From assembly GCA_964023205.1 (NCBI GenBank), contig OZ026850.1:2812368-2876367 (forward strand): 64,000 bases of DNA, read 5' to 3'. The stretch's first letter is position 1. The number at the start of each line of letters is the position of its first letter. Under the pieces are notes generated by a model. That model was not told where the DNA came from. It worked only from the letters and a program-made list of their open reading frames with translations, and ran no database searches. The stretch comes from Lutraria lutraria (taxonomy: Eukaryota; Mollusca; Bivalvia; Venerida; Mactridae). Shown here piece after piece: positions 45,809-57,372 of the stretch. A program made the translations under genes and the position numbers.

Positions 45809-45837
45809 TCAATTAAAAAGTCAATTATTCTAGTAGC

Positions 45838-46085
45838 ATAATTATGAAAATTTATTCAGTAAATGAAAATTTATTCAGTCAGTGGAAATCTATTCAGTAA
45901 CATATGAACATTTATTCAGTAAATGACAATTTATTTTGGTTACATATAAACATTTATTCAGAAACATATGAAAATCTATTCAGTAAATGAAAATCTATTC
46001 AGTAACATAATCATGGAAATTTATTCAGTTATATAATACCAATTAATTCAGCTAACATGCACCAATTTATTCGGTAAACATATAC
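45838..46085. repeat. Irregular TTTATTCAGTAA-type short tandem repeat
   Basis: Eleven or so occurrences of TTTATTCAGT / CTATTCAGTAA separated by ATGAAAA, ACATATGA and similar spacers, about 20-30 bp apart. Confidence 0.65.
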
Positions 46086-46536
46086 CAAACCGTTCAAGAC
46101 ACTAAATACAATAAAACTTCGTTAACTCGAGGAATCCTCGGACAAGACGGAATGCTCGAGATAAACATGGTGCTCGTTATAACCGGGTATTTTTTGTTTA
46201 TTGGATGAAAAATAATTTTAAAAAATAAAAGAAACTGACGGACTTCAGGATTTCACGAGATAAGCCTAGTGCTCGTGTTTTGATGCTCGTAATGACAAAG
46301 TTTACTGTACTTAATTGAACATCTACATGTACCAATTAAATTAGTTAATGTGATACTTAACAGATAATGACCAAACTCCAAAAATCAGAGAAAAAAGACG
46401 CCGTGCTAATTCAAGCACCTGATAACATTGTTTTTCTTGTTTGAAAATATTGTTGAGGTCAAGGTTATATTTGAAATGTCAAGGTCATATTAATACAATG
46501 TACAATAATTAAAAAGTCCAATCTGTAAATAAAAAT

Positions 46537-47422
46537 TTAAGGAAAGGGGTTACGTGGTCGAACTTTTCCGTGAAAATGATCCTTTGTAAGAGTCTTGTAC
46601 TCAATTTTGTCATCTCTGCGGCTTTTCACAATTTTGAGGCAAACACAACCATCACCATGGTCACCGACACCTGGGTGATAACATTGGCCTCCCATCTGAA
46701 AATAAAAAAAACATTGCTATTATCAACATTTTTTAAAATAGTATTAGTGTGTTCGTTTAAGCATGACAACTTCGCATTCCCCTCCCCCTTATGGGGTTAA
46801 ACGTAGCATCGGCAGCCAGTGTCGTTTGAAAATTTGTCAAGTTTTTATACGTAGAGGGGGGAGATCACATGCCTACACCAGAGTATAAATACCGGTCCGT
46901 AAACTATAGCTAGACAGTTTTCCAACATATGAAATGTTCCCATGTGTGATTCGATTTCACAGCAATGAGTGGTAAGTTATTACCAGCCAGATACCACAAC
47001 CAATCGACCACGAAGGCTCCCTTTACAGCTTCGTTGAACTTATATTTAGGCGGTGTTCTTAAAAGTACATCTCGAAGAGCAAAACACCGCCAAAATTCTG
47101 TCTCGAATATTGTTATTAATATACACATGTAGTAACTTCAAAAGAGAAAAATATTTTTGCCGAACCGGGGATTGAACCCAGGACCTGTAGCTTTGTAGGC
47201 GGATACTACAATACTATTAGAAGTGGTCCACATTTCTACAGTACGCTAACGTATATAGGCACCTAACTCTTAGACGACAACGATACGTACCCCTTTGCAT
47301 TCGTCATTATTATCGAAACATCCATCCGTGAACCAGTCGGTCGAACACAGTCCATACATTGCTGACGTAACATGGATTATCAACACGAAACACAGGGTGG
47401 TGAATATTATTGTTGTTTTCAT
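46537..47422 (-). CDS. Secreted six-cysteine peptide, paralogue 2
   Basis: Two coding exons: 47422-47291 and 46695-46537 (phase 0 intron; donor GTACGT, acceptor TTTTCAG), giving 96 aa. The signal peptide ends TSA (residue 21). The mature part begins MYGLCSTDWF, with cysteines C-x8-C-x6-C-x6-C-x11-C-x-C. The second exon has GGQC, HPGVGDHGDGCVC, LTKDHF and a basic tail ending RPRNPFP. It differs from paralogue 1 by four fewer residues between the first two cysteines and by a rewritten tail, while GGQCxHPGVGDHGxGCVCL is nearly unchanged. An acceptor (TTTTTTACAG) before the ATG again implies an upstream non-coding exon. The intron is short (~595 bp). The gene lies between the inverted repeat copies at 45551 and 48886. 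Function unknown. Confidence 0.85.
47155..47232 (-). mobile_element. tRNA-like SINE fragment in the intron of peptide gene 2
   Basis: Minus strand reads CTACAGGTCCTGGGTTCAATCCCCGGTTCGG, a tRNA B box with flanking stem; the A-box part is degraded. Confidence 0.5.
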
Positions 47423-47485
47423 AATGAATGGTGTTTCTGGTGTTTCCGACTGTAAAAAAGAAATAACGTGTACATGCAAACTTGT

Positions 47486-47645
47486 TTGTAGTCACCTCCG
47501 AATAAAAGCCATCCTGTGAATTAATGCTATTCTTTTGAAAACCGTCATTTATTACTTAAAACAAATGACTTCTGAATAATGGCTGCCTGTCAATAAAGGC
47601 CACATTTTGTCTTTCCCAAGAGTGGCCTTTGTTTGACAGTATGTG
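47486..47645. mobile_element. 'CCTGTGAACAAAGGCC' palindromic element upstream of peptide gene 2
   Basis: TTTGTAGTCACCTCCGAATAAAAGCC, AACCGTCATTTATTACTTAAAAC, then AGAGTGGCCTTTGTTTGACAG. It starts ~65 bp upstream of the ATG, so it lies within or beside the 5' intron. Confidence 0.55.
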
Positions 47646-50445
47646 TTTTCTGCGGTATGAATTAAAGGAATACGTTTGATATATTGTTATATTTATAATG
47701 AGACAGGTTTAAGGAATAGTGTCCATTATTAGTTATTCCAAGGACTTACTATATATACATTGACTGACCAATTTCGCGACTTATTGTGGCCGTTTCATAA
47801 AACATCTTATGCCACTTCTTAAGTAAGAAGTGTCTTATCTCCCTTCTCGGCGTTATTTTAAATGTGGACAATTCATAGCTACGAATTCTTAAGTAAAGAA
47901 CGATTCCTACTCATGAGCTTTCTTAAAGATAAGAAAACTTGGCCGTTGCCTTTATCATTTCGAGACAGCCTTTGATTTTTATACTGTTGAGTACGATGTA
48001 CTATAGATATTCGTATGTAGGTACATTTTTGTGTAATCTTGAAATCATTTGTACTGATCCGTTCTCGTGAAAACATGAAATGAACGCGGACGGATATTAC
48101 CGAACTCACACGAAGTAACGATGGATGCACAGCATTAAGAAAGACAGCCAAGCGGTAATAAAAAATATGCACAGTGTTAATACAAACCATACATCTTAAA
48201 GCGCGCATCAATATTTATGCACATGGACAGGTCTAGCTTCTGCCGATAACAAACCCGCCGCCGGTCAGGTGCATACAGCAGACCCGCGCACGAAATTCTT
48301 GCAATAATACGTACAGGTCTTTCCAAAATATATGGACCCCTCACAAACAAAGAAAACAGTTTCACACCAATCATGACTTTGAATAACGACTAGCGTCTTA
48401 TTATGACAAGGAAGATTTGTCAAACGACAATTAACCTGCTTAAATTCAGCTGTGCTTGAGAAACCACGTCGAAAAATGTTGTTTTACTTGTTGTTCAAAT
48501 AACAGATTTTAACCAAGTTAAGACGCCGGACTTCCAACGTATAAATATAATTAAGCGTCTTTTACAGGTTTCCCACGCGCGCCTTGAAAATCCAGATTTT
48601 TGTTTTGGTTCTTGGAAACTGAATGATAGCTTTCCTTACAGTCACTCGCTCGGTGCGTATGAATATTTATGCAGACTGTGTTTATCTAAATCCGCCATGC
48701 GAATATTAAATATTCCGTTTCATGCCGCAGTGAAGTCTATGTAAGTTCAGTTCCAACAGGTGCTTTCAGTACTTTAATTATATCAATGTATACTTCAAAG
48801 TAAGCATATGTATACTGCTGTGACCGTGAAGAATTTTATAGTTTTTCTGGGGGTACGTCACTGAATCGTTTAATACTAGTGAATGCATCTGTCAATATTC
48901 TGTCCGCCCAGGGTCTCGGCGGGCTGACCCAAGGGAATTTCACATTTCTAAAATTTTGATGGCTAAATCCCCACCCTAGAGCATACATGGTGTATCAAAT
49001 GCGACATGGAGGTAAAACCCGGCCGAAGTCTATTTCCCGGGACCCGGAGTCATTAAGTTGATCAAATTCCCGCCTGTCGGAAATGGTCTTCTGTCTAAAG
49101 TCCCGTGTATGCCCGCAGCCCCCCCCCCCCCCGCGCGGCCAAAGGACACATACACTAAGAACGTTTTCGCGTTTTGGAACGTTTGATTAATTGGTTGAAG
49201 TTAGGATTTCAATGAAACTCAATATAAAACCCTTCTTAAGGACCGGAAAATATTTCTATAAAAAGGATTTCATTATAAATCAAGTTGTAATATAGACGAT
49301 ATTCGTTCATTTATCAAAGCACTGTAAGTATACTCGAGGAAACTGAACTTGCATGGCGGATGTAGCGAGTTACTGCTATGGAAAGCTATCCTTCCATAAT
49401 CGTCATTTCCGGCATTATAGACAAACTATTATACATGATTGTGCGTAGTGTCCGTGCTAAAACTCAATTACGCATAAAATGATTCTTTAAAAAGACAGAT
49501 TCATGCTTAATTATACAGTCGTATAAGCAATTCTATACTCACATTTTAAATCCCAATTTATTTTATTTTCAACGATAAGAAACTATGTATTTCTAAAATG
49601 TGTAGTGCAAACAAAACAGGAAATAAAATTCTGCTATTAAATGTTCACTGTGATGTTTCGAAGACTCTTCAATAGACGTCTGGATGGAGGTGAGTTTGTA
49701 AGCTAGTTTAGCTAACTTTTACAATCGGCGAGTGTATTTATATGTGCATACATCGTTCGTGACGTACAGGATAGTTTGCTAAAGGTATCAACAATGACAA
49801 ATATGGTGTTTAAAAACAATAGCAAAGCTTGTATTCGTGAACTTTTTCCTCAGGTTTATAGCTGATCTTCAAAAGTACTTCCGTTATATCGTCGCCAAGA
49901 ACACATACCGCGCACGCCCCAAGGTTTGGACTCTCGAATCAAAGGTCGGAAGACCAAACAATCTACCTGTTGGGTCTAAGCAGGTAGAAGGGGGGGTCAT
50001 GGAACAAGATTGATGTAATGTAACCTTAATCTGGTTCCTTGTCCACTATTCCTTCGATTATTAGGATCCAATCACGTATTGCCAGGGGCAGGTAATCCAG
50101 ACTAATGTAACGTACCTTACCAAACCGTACCGTGAACAGCCTCCAGACATTGTATTGAAATATTGATGAACGTAAAATTCACAGAGCACAATCATAAATT
50201 ATGCTGACTAAAACATATTTTATTTTGCCTAGAAAGTCGACTTCCTTTTCAGAAATGGCCCTAATCCTAAGTTATTCGGAGAACTTTAGGCTGTATGGTT
50301 GATTTTTGAAAATATTTAAACTACTTCCGGTTTGACTGTTCATCAGTAACATGCTTAACAACCATTATTTGTGAAGATAAACTGTAAGGAATGGATGATC
50401 TTTAGGAAGCAAGCATGTTCAAATATTGAGTGTGTTCTTTATACA
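47646..50445. other. No convincing gene; inverted repeat copy 2 inside
   Basis: Only frames under 110 codons without family likeness. A plus-strand ATG with a good GTGAGT donor (49652-49688) has no partner exon that I can find. Confidence 0.4.
48886..49135. mobile_element. ~250-bp element, copy 2 of an inverted pair
   Basis: Reverse complement of 45551-45808 over most of its length (AAATCCCCACCCTAGAG, CCCGGGACCCGGAGTCATTA, AATTCCCGCCTGTCGGAAAT, AGTCCCGTGTATGCCCG). It ends in a 14-nt poly-C. Confidence 0.8.
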
Positions 50446-50449
50446 AACA

Positions 50450-50628
50450 GTACAACCTCTCCAGAGCGACCCTCCCTTGATCTAACAACTACACTTCAAG
50501 AACAGTATGTCTTTCCCCCTGGTCGATTTAACTATTAAATTAACCTCTCTAGAGCAACAACCTCTCAACAACAACATAATTTTGCTACTCCCAAAGGATG
50601 TTGCTTTAGAGAGGTCGCACTGTATACA
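50450..50628. mobile_element. 'ACAACCTC' palindromic element
   Basis: ACAGTACAACCTCTCCAGAG at the left, AAAGGATGTTGCTTTAGAGAGG then TCGCACTGTAT at the right. Complete copy. Confidence 0.7.
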
Positions 50629-50789
50629 TGTACTAGTATATAAAGGCAACATTGAAATCAAAATTGGAAATAACACTGCAGCCTATTCTCTTCATAATGG
50701 TTGGGACTCTAGTCTATAAGTTGAAAGACTTCTTTCACTGGAGTTTTATGTCGAATAAATTTTTAAAAGTCAGGTTCTGTTGGGTTATT

Positions 50790-50992
50790 TATCCAACATT
50801 ATAACGTTGTGGGAAGATCCCATGCAGGCACACACCTGTGTAGATCCACCGACCTTCCGTAGCCCGAAGTTCGCTAGACAGATTCCGCACATCTGAAATT
50901 TTCCCCGGAGTGGGATTCGAACATACAACAGGAGGTGCTAGTGATTGGTTGGCTGAGGCCATATTAGCCCTCGACCACACCACGTGAGGACC
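50790..50992 (-). mobile_element. tRNA-derived SINE, second family
   Basis: Minus strand reads CGTGGTGTGGTCGAGGGCTA (A box) and TTGTATGTTCGAATCCCACT (B box), followed by a body of ~110 bp. The body differs from the SINEs at 29685 and 31540. Confidence 0.65.
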
Positions 50993-51058
50993 CTTTTAGA
51001 ACACTATACCCGTGAGTGCATCCGAGAGGTAAGATACTAGCAATAGATCTCGAGTCAC

Positions 51059-51144
51059 TATCTCTACCCAGAGTTGTCGTTCCCGCTACGCTCACACTAA
51101 CCATGTGTGGATTGGAAAGGAACGACAACTCTGGGTAAAGATTG
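51059..51144. mobile_element. 86-bp palindromic element, second copy
   Basis: ATCTCTACCCAGAGTTGTCG and AACGACAACTCTGGGTAAAGAT arms. The loop reads opposite to that of the copy at 41728. Confidence 0.75.
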
Positions 51145-53160
51145 CTCGAGTCCCTGGTAGGCAGAGGAAATGTAGTCGTTATATACGATTGTCCTAGAAT
51201 TATCGGTTTATTTGTTTCATCGGATCAATACATATATACCACAAAGAGTGACAATTGATCAAAGACAGCCTATATAATAACGTGGCTGCCTTGAAAGTTT
51301 AGTAAATCTATTTTAACTTTATTTTACCTACATGGTTACACTTAATCTCGATATTTTAATAACGTACTGTGACAAAATTAATATAAATGTTTCATGTACC
51401 TTTAATACAGCATGTTGCGACTTTGTTAACACGCTGTAATTAAATATGAACTCCAAATTGACGTACATTAATAACATCAATTATCTAGATACTGTACATA
51501 TACGACATTTGTTCAAAATCGCTGTCCACGCGACTATTATCACAACTTCGTGATTCCAAAACAACTGTTATGACGTAGTGTGTACCGTACAACGTCACTT
51601 AGCAACCAGAATATCAAAATTACGTACGTCATTTCAGATTGGTTTACAGTATTTCCTCTGCATGTAAGTGTCACATGACTAGCCTCGATTACCTGCCCCT
51701 TACACTACGTGATTACTATTACGTAGCATAGTACGACGGGAACCAGCCTATCAATCAATCAAATAGAATCAACCCTAAATGTTAACGAATTCACCATAAA
51801 TCTGAGCCACATTGAACTTCAAATAGCCACACAACAACTTATCTAGGCAATGCTTACCTGTCAACTATTAATAGATTCAGTCACCACCATTAGCCAATCA
51901 AATGGCCTGGATTAGCCAAACTAGTAATAGACACTACACTATATACTCGCAAACAGCTATAATAAACAAATACTTATAAGTATAATTTGTCTAGAAAAAG
52001 TGAGAGGGTAGACATACCATTCTTGGGCCTAATTAAAAGGTAAGTCGCCGGCAAAAATTAGGGTAGGTTTTGTAACCAGAAACAAACATTTTTGGCCTTA
52101 GTATCCAAGGTAACAAATTATCCAAGATGTTCCAAATGATGTCCACAACACATGTTCAACACACTAAAGGCTTCATGTCGCTGACAGCTGCTTTGACTAA
52201 ACGGGCGTGCTCAGAATCATTATGTACGCCACTAAAGTTCATGTCCATCAAATTTGACTGTCAGATCACATGTGTTGCATTATATATATTCATTATAAAA
52301 TGTTTATGTGTCAGTAATACAGATGAGTGTTGATATGTCATGTAAAATTTATACACAGTACTGAACAGCACAACCACGGTCTTTTTTTACCTTCTGAACG
52401 CTTTAAATACAAGAATGAAATAAATAAAATCCTATCTACCGACCCAGTATTTAAAAAGCATGAAATCAGAAACTAAACGATTAGTCCTAAGACTATGAAT
52501 TTCTATAAATAAATAAGTAAAAAAGTAAGATAATTCACTTTCTTTGACCTTCAAAATTTATGTGACCTTGACATTACAAATGTAACCTTGACATTCCAAA
52601 CATTCTTATCAAGCAAGAACAAGCAATATAAAATATTTATATTTATTTCATATGTAACATTATCACAAGGTTTACAGACAATAGCACTGTTAATTGAATT
52701 ACAACATTACAACAGGGCCTAACAATAAATTGTTAGTTTCTGGTAACATAGTCATCAAAAATAGGATAGGACGGGTTTGTTGTGTTTTTTTCTCTTGAAA
52801 GAGTGTGGAAAGCTAAAAATGTACCTTTCCTCTGGCCTAATACAAAGTTAAGGATCACTGAGAAAAAATTAGTAGATTGGATAACCAGAAACCAACATTT
52901 TTTTATTATGCCTATTTTGATAAATAAATGTTAACCAATGATATTAAACACAAAATAATACATTGATCCCAAGACTTAGTAAAATGTAAGAGAATATTCT
53001 CATTCTTTTTACTGAAACCTTAAAACTAATCTACTGAAATTTACCTTTCAATAAACTTTCCATCTCAAGATATACAGAACTGTGAGAGCAACCTCTTTAT
53101 TTTTGTGAACAATTTGTGAGATCAATCTCTCCACTTGAGTAATCAGTTTGAGTAATATTC
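51145..53160. other. No gene seen; 'ACCAGAAACAAAC' elements
   Basis: AT-rich. Elements of the 'ACCAGAAACAAAC' family lie at ~51985-52105 and ~52715-52915 (the latter with inverted ends TAGTTTCTGGTAACA and AACCAGAAACCAACA). A 68-codon frame at 52127 has no likeness. Confidence 0.4.
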
Positions 53161-53560
53161 TCAAACTTTAAGTGACTAAATGGAGGCCAGTCTCTCTCTC
53201 TACTTTAAGTGAACAGATAGAGAGCAATCTCTATACTTATAGTGAACCATTTGAGAGCAAGCTCTATACTTGTAGTGAACAATTAGAGAGCAATCTCTAT
53301 ACTTATAGTGAACAATTTAAGAACAAGCTCTATACTTATAGTGAACAATTTGAGAACAATCTACATACTCTTAATGAACACTGAGAGTCCAATCTCTCTA
53401 AATTTAGTGAACACTAAAGACCAATTTCTTTATTTTAGTGAACAATTTGAGAGCAATCTCTCTATAATCTCTTTATTTTAGTGAACAATTTAAGACCAAT
53501 CTCACAAACCATTAGTGAACAAATGGAGGCCAGTCTCTCTACTTTAAATGAATAATTTAA
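53085..53560. repeat. ~35-bp tandem repeat (AGTGAACAATTTGAGAGCAATCTC)
   Basis: Roughly twelve imperfect copies of AGTGAACAATTTGAGAGCAA / TCTCTATACTTAT. The reading frame through it is a by-product. Confidence 0.75.
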
Positions 53561-54039
53561 GGAAACACTTGAACCTTATTTATGACACATTCACTTGATT
53601 CTTGTATAGTTTGTGAACGTCCTAACTAGATACATGAATAAAAAATCATCTTTTTTCAAGAAAAAAGACTAATCGGTACTGACAATCAAACATTCATCTA
53701 TCTTGGCCTTATATGGAAGAAAAATGAAAATGTTCAAAATGTTGTGTGTGCCATGAAGAACGTGTAAACATTGCTTTGTTACATTGCACAAGTTCCCAAT
53801 AAATTATCATAACATGCAAAAATACAACAATGAAAAATATTTCTTGTACAACAAATAAATGACAATCTTATTTACTTAACATTTAACATAATTAAATACA
53901 AACACAATTTGTGTCTTTAAATTAAGCTGTCATGGATTAATATTAATTATTTTTAAGCCCAACAGTCATAAAACAATATCTATCAACCTGTCACCAAAGT
54001 ACAATGTAATCTGAAATCTGGACCAGTAGAACTTTTCAC

Positions 54040-54815
54040 AACAAAGACCACCTGTCAAAAAGTGCACTAGTCAACAAAGACCAACTGTCAACAAGGACCG
54101 ACTGTCAACAAGGACCAACTGTCAACAAGGAACACAAGTCAACAAGGACCACATGTCAACAAGGACCACCTGTCAACAAGGATCACCTGTCAACAATGAC
54201 CAACTGTCAACAAGGAACACAAGTCAACAATGACCAACTGTCAACAAGGAACACAAGTCAACAACGACCACATGTCAACAAGGACCACAAGTCAACAACG
54301 ACCACATGTCAACAACGACCACATGTCAACAAGGACCACAAGTCAACAACGACCACATGTCAACAAGGACCACAAGTCAACAAGGACCACCTGTCAACAA
54401 GGACCACAAGTCAACAAGGACCACCTGTCAACAAGGACCACCTGTCAACAAGGACCACAAGTCAACAAGGACCACAAGTCAACAAGGACCACAAGTCAAC
54501 AAGGACCACCTGTCAACAACTACCACATGTCAACAAGGACCACCTGTCAACAACGACCACCTGTCAATAACGACCACAAGTCAACAACGACCACAAGTCA
54601 ACAAGGACCACATGTCAACAAGGACCACAAGTCAACAAGGACTAAAGTCAACAACGACCACATGTCAACAACGACCACAAGTCAACAACGACCACATGTC
54701 AATAAGGACCACAAGTCAACAACGACCACCTGTCAACAAGGACCACATGTCAACTGTCAACAATGACCACAAGTCAACATGAACCACCTGTCAACAAAGA
54801 CCACCTGTCAACATT
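54040..54815. repeat. 17-bp tandem array (GTCAACAAGGACCACCT)
   Basis: About 45 copies with CCT/CAA/CAT variants at the end of the unit. Three overlapping frames stay open only because the unit contains no stop word. Confidence 0.9.
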
Positions 54816-55054
54816 TGCAAATTTTATATAAGGTTAGTCTTAATATATGAGGTAATTCAGACAAACTTTATAAAGAAAAATCCCTGTCCTTAGAAAATTA
54901 CATTTGTACATCAAACATTTAAACATCTGTAACAAAATGTTTCATTACATACATGTACATATAATGTTTACATACATACATACACATTAAACATATCATG
55001 TACTGTTAAGAACAGCTATTTAATTACAGGTAAGTAATGTTGCTAATGTAGTGC

Positions 55055-55265
55055 TTAAACTGGTTCCCATTGATTTTGTCTATACATATAGTACAGACCT
55101 TTGGTGCAATGCAGTATGGAATGGGAACCAGCAAAAGTAATGCTTAAACTGGTTCCCGTCAACTCTGTCTGTACAAATTTAAAGTAAAGCTTAAACTGGT
55201 TCCCGTTGATTCTTTCTGCACATAGACAACCATATGGTGCAATGCAATATGGAATGGGAACCAGT
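55055..55265. repeat. 'GGTTCCCGTT' repeat, nested copies
   Basis: CTTAAACTGGTTCCC occurs three times and GGAATGGGAACCAG twice with TGGTGCAATGCA between. Related to 18245-18320 and 39880-40010. Confidence 0.6.
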
Positions 55266-55504
55266 TTATAGTAAAGCTTTGACTGAGAAAAGAAGGGACA
55301 TTGCTCAAGCTGACGCTGCAAGATTCGAAAATATCAGTCGCAGCCACCGCAACATAATGGTGACTAAAGAGATGAACTAATAAATATCTTAAGAAAGTGG
55401 CTCATGGGTGCAGTGGCTACCACTTTGACCGCTCATCATAGCTTGTGCAAATCCGAGCAAATTACAACCATAGTTACAATTAAGAAGAGATTAAATTAAA
55501 TCAC

Positions 55505-55700
55505 ACTGTATTTTCATTTATTTTCGTTGGACTCAATTTTCATGGTTTTTACTAAAATGGCTATTTTGTGGGGACATACATTCGTGGATTTAGTTTTTGA
55601 AAAGAAATGCCTTATCTCTGGGGATTTTATTTCGTGGATGAACCGACCCATGAATTCCACAAAATTAAATCCCCAACGAAAATTAATGATTCCACAGTAC
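55505..55700. mobile_element. 'ATTTCGTGGATTTCGTGG' palindromic element, copy 5
   Basis: Ends TTTATTTTCGTTGGACTCAA and AAATTAATGATTCCACAGTA; internal TTCGTGGAT/CCACAAAAT pairs. Confidence 0.7.
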
Positions 55701-56956
55701 TATACAAAACATGGGGATGAAGTTAAGCTGTGCATAAATGGAATTATATGTATAGGGGCCTACCACTAGTTATTTTTAGAGGGTGTAACATGGAACAATA
55801 ACAATTATTCAATTATATGTATTTTAACTGAAGGCCATATTGTAAATAAGTTCTGTACCTTTTCTTTGAAAAAATATGTTTTACTGATATAAGATACTTA
55901 ACATGTAACCTTCAAGAAATAAAAAATTTATTATTATTATTAACAGCAGCCTATATTTCATCATTCAATAATACATAGCTTGATTTCCAATATTGTTGGC
56001 AGAATGCTTTAGAATATTTAATAAGACATGTCCTTGTTTACAAATAAAATGGACCCAAATTAATTCAAATAAACTAAACAATATTTTTGATGTAACAGAG
56101 TTCAAATAACTTGGTACATACATGTAAGACTTGCTCGAAAAATGTATATAATCACATGTCACAGTTTGACCTATTGCCCATCAGATGACCCCAATTTACC
56201 ACCAACGAATGAAGTCAGATGACAAATTGTTACAATACGAACAAATTTCATGTCTTAAGAAATTCACCTTTCCGCTCATTTACTATGGGGAAAAACGCAA
56301 TAAATAAACTATACACAGATTAAATACAACAAAATCTCAATTTTATGACCATTTCAACGCTAGACAGTTTTCATTACTACAAGGACTATATATACACACA
56401 CGGACTCGGAACGGCTAAATACAGCTTAAACAATATCAAGAGCATCCCACAATCCACTGCGATACTCGAATATTTCTGACAGCTATAATCGGTTGTTTAC
56501 AGACTTAAATATACTAGAAAACGCAATAAATATGCACATACAAATTAAATACAGCGTAAACCTAATTTCAATGACCATTTTATCATTATAAGACTATTTC
56601 ATTACAACTAGCATAAATATACAGTACAACCTCTCCAGAGAGGCCCTCTGTAGAGCAACAACCTCTCTATAACAACACCTTCAAAATTACCATATACCAT
56701 TCTGACAGGTGAATGGGGCTGAATTTTGACCCAAAATCAGTACCTTAAAAGACAGAGACCTGAGATTTCGATAATAAAAGTGCTGTAAGCTAAAATAGAA
56801 CATGTACATTGTATTTATGTCCATTAAAAAACTATGCTTTTATAATTATGAAAATAGTATTAAAAAAGAGGTTAGTGTACAGGCATCAATATAGCACTAA
56901 TAAGTATATGGAGAAAAGCTGGGATGGTACCAAGCGTTTATTAGGCTTCATTTTCT
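55701..56956. other. No gene seen
   Basis: AT-rich. A partial 'ACAACCTC' copy lies at ~56625-56690 (ACAGTACAACCTCTCCAGAG, TCTGTAGAGCAACAACCTCTC). Confidence 0.4.
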
Positions 56957-57372
56957 ACAGTCAAACGGTCAAACCTGTACACAAAGGCCACCCTTGTGAA
57001 TTACAAACAGTGGTCTTTATTGATAGGTGACCTTCATTCAGAGGTCATTTTGTTTTAGATAATCAATGACGTTTTTAAAAAATTTCCTTTATTCACAGGG
57101 CGGCCTTTAAGCACAGGGTGACCTTTATTCACATGGTGACCTTTATTCACAGGGTGGCCTTTAAGCACAGGGTGACCTTTATCCACAGGCAGCCTTTAAG
57201 CACATGGAGACCTTTATTGACAGGTGGCCTTTATCCACAGGGTAACCTTTATCCACAGGGTGACCTTTAAGCACAGTGTGACCTTTATCCACAGGGCGGC
57301 CTTTAACCACAGGGTGACCTTTATTAACAGGTGGTCTTTATTCGGAGATGGCCCTTAACAAAGGTTTGACTT
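56957..57372. mobile_element. 'CCTGTGAACAAAGGCC' element with a second, independent 18-bp expansion
   Basis: Ends ACAGTCAAACGGTCAAACCTG and GGCCCTTAACAAAGGTTTGA. From ~57075 to ~57335 units of the type GGGTGACCTTTATTCACA and GGGCGGCCTTTAAGCACA are repeated about 13 times. Confidence 0.85.

Noticed and set aside
49652..49688. Possible plus-strand first exon (MFRRLFNRRLDG followed by GTGAGT)
   Set aside because: Good start and donor, but no matching downstream exon could be found, so chance is likely.
54196..54782. Three overlapping Thr/Gln/His repeat frames of 124-178 codons
   Set aside because: All three frames of one 17-bp satellite are open. That is expected from the unit sequence, not coding.
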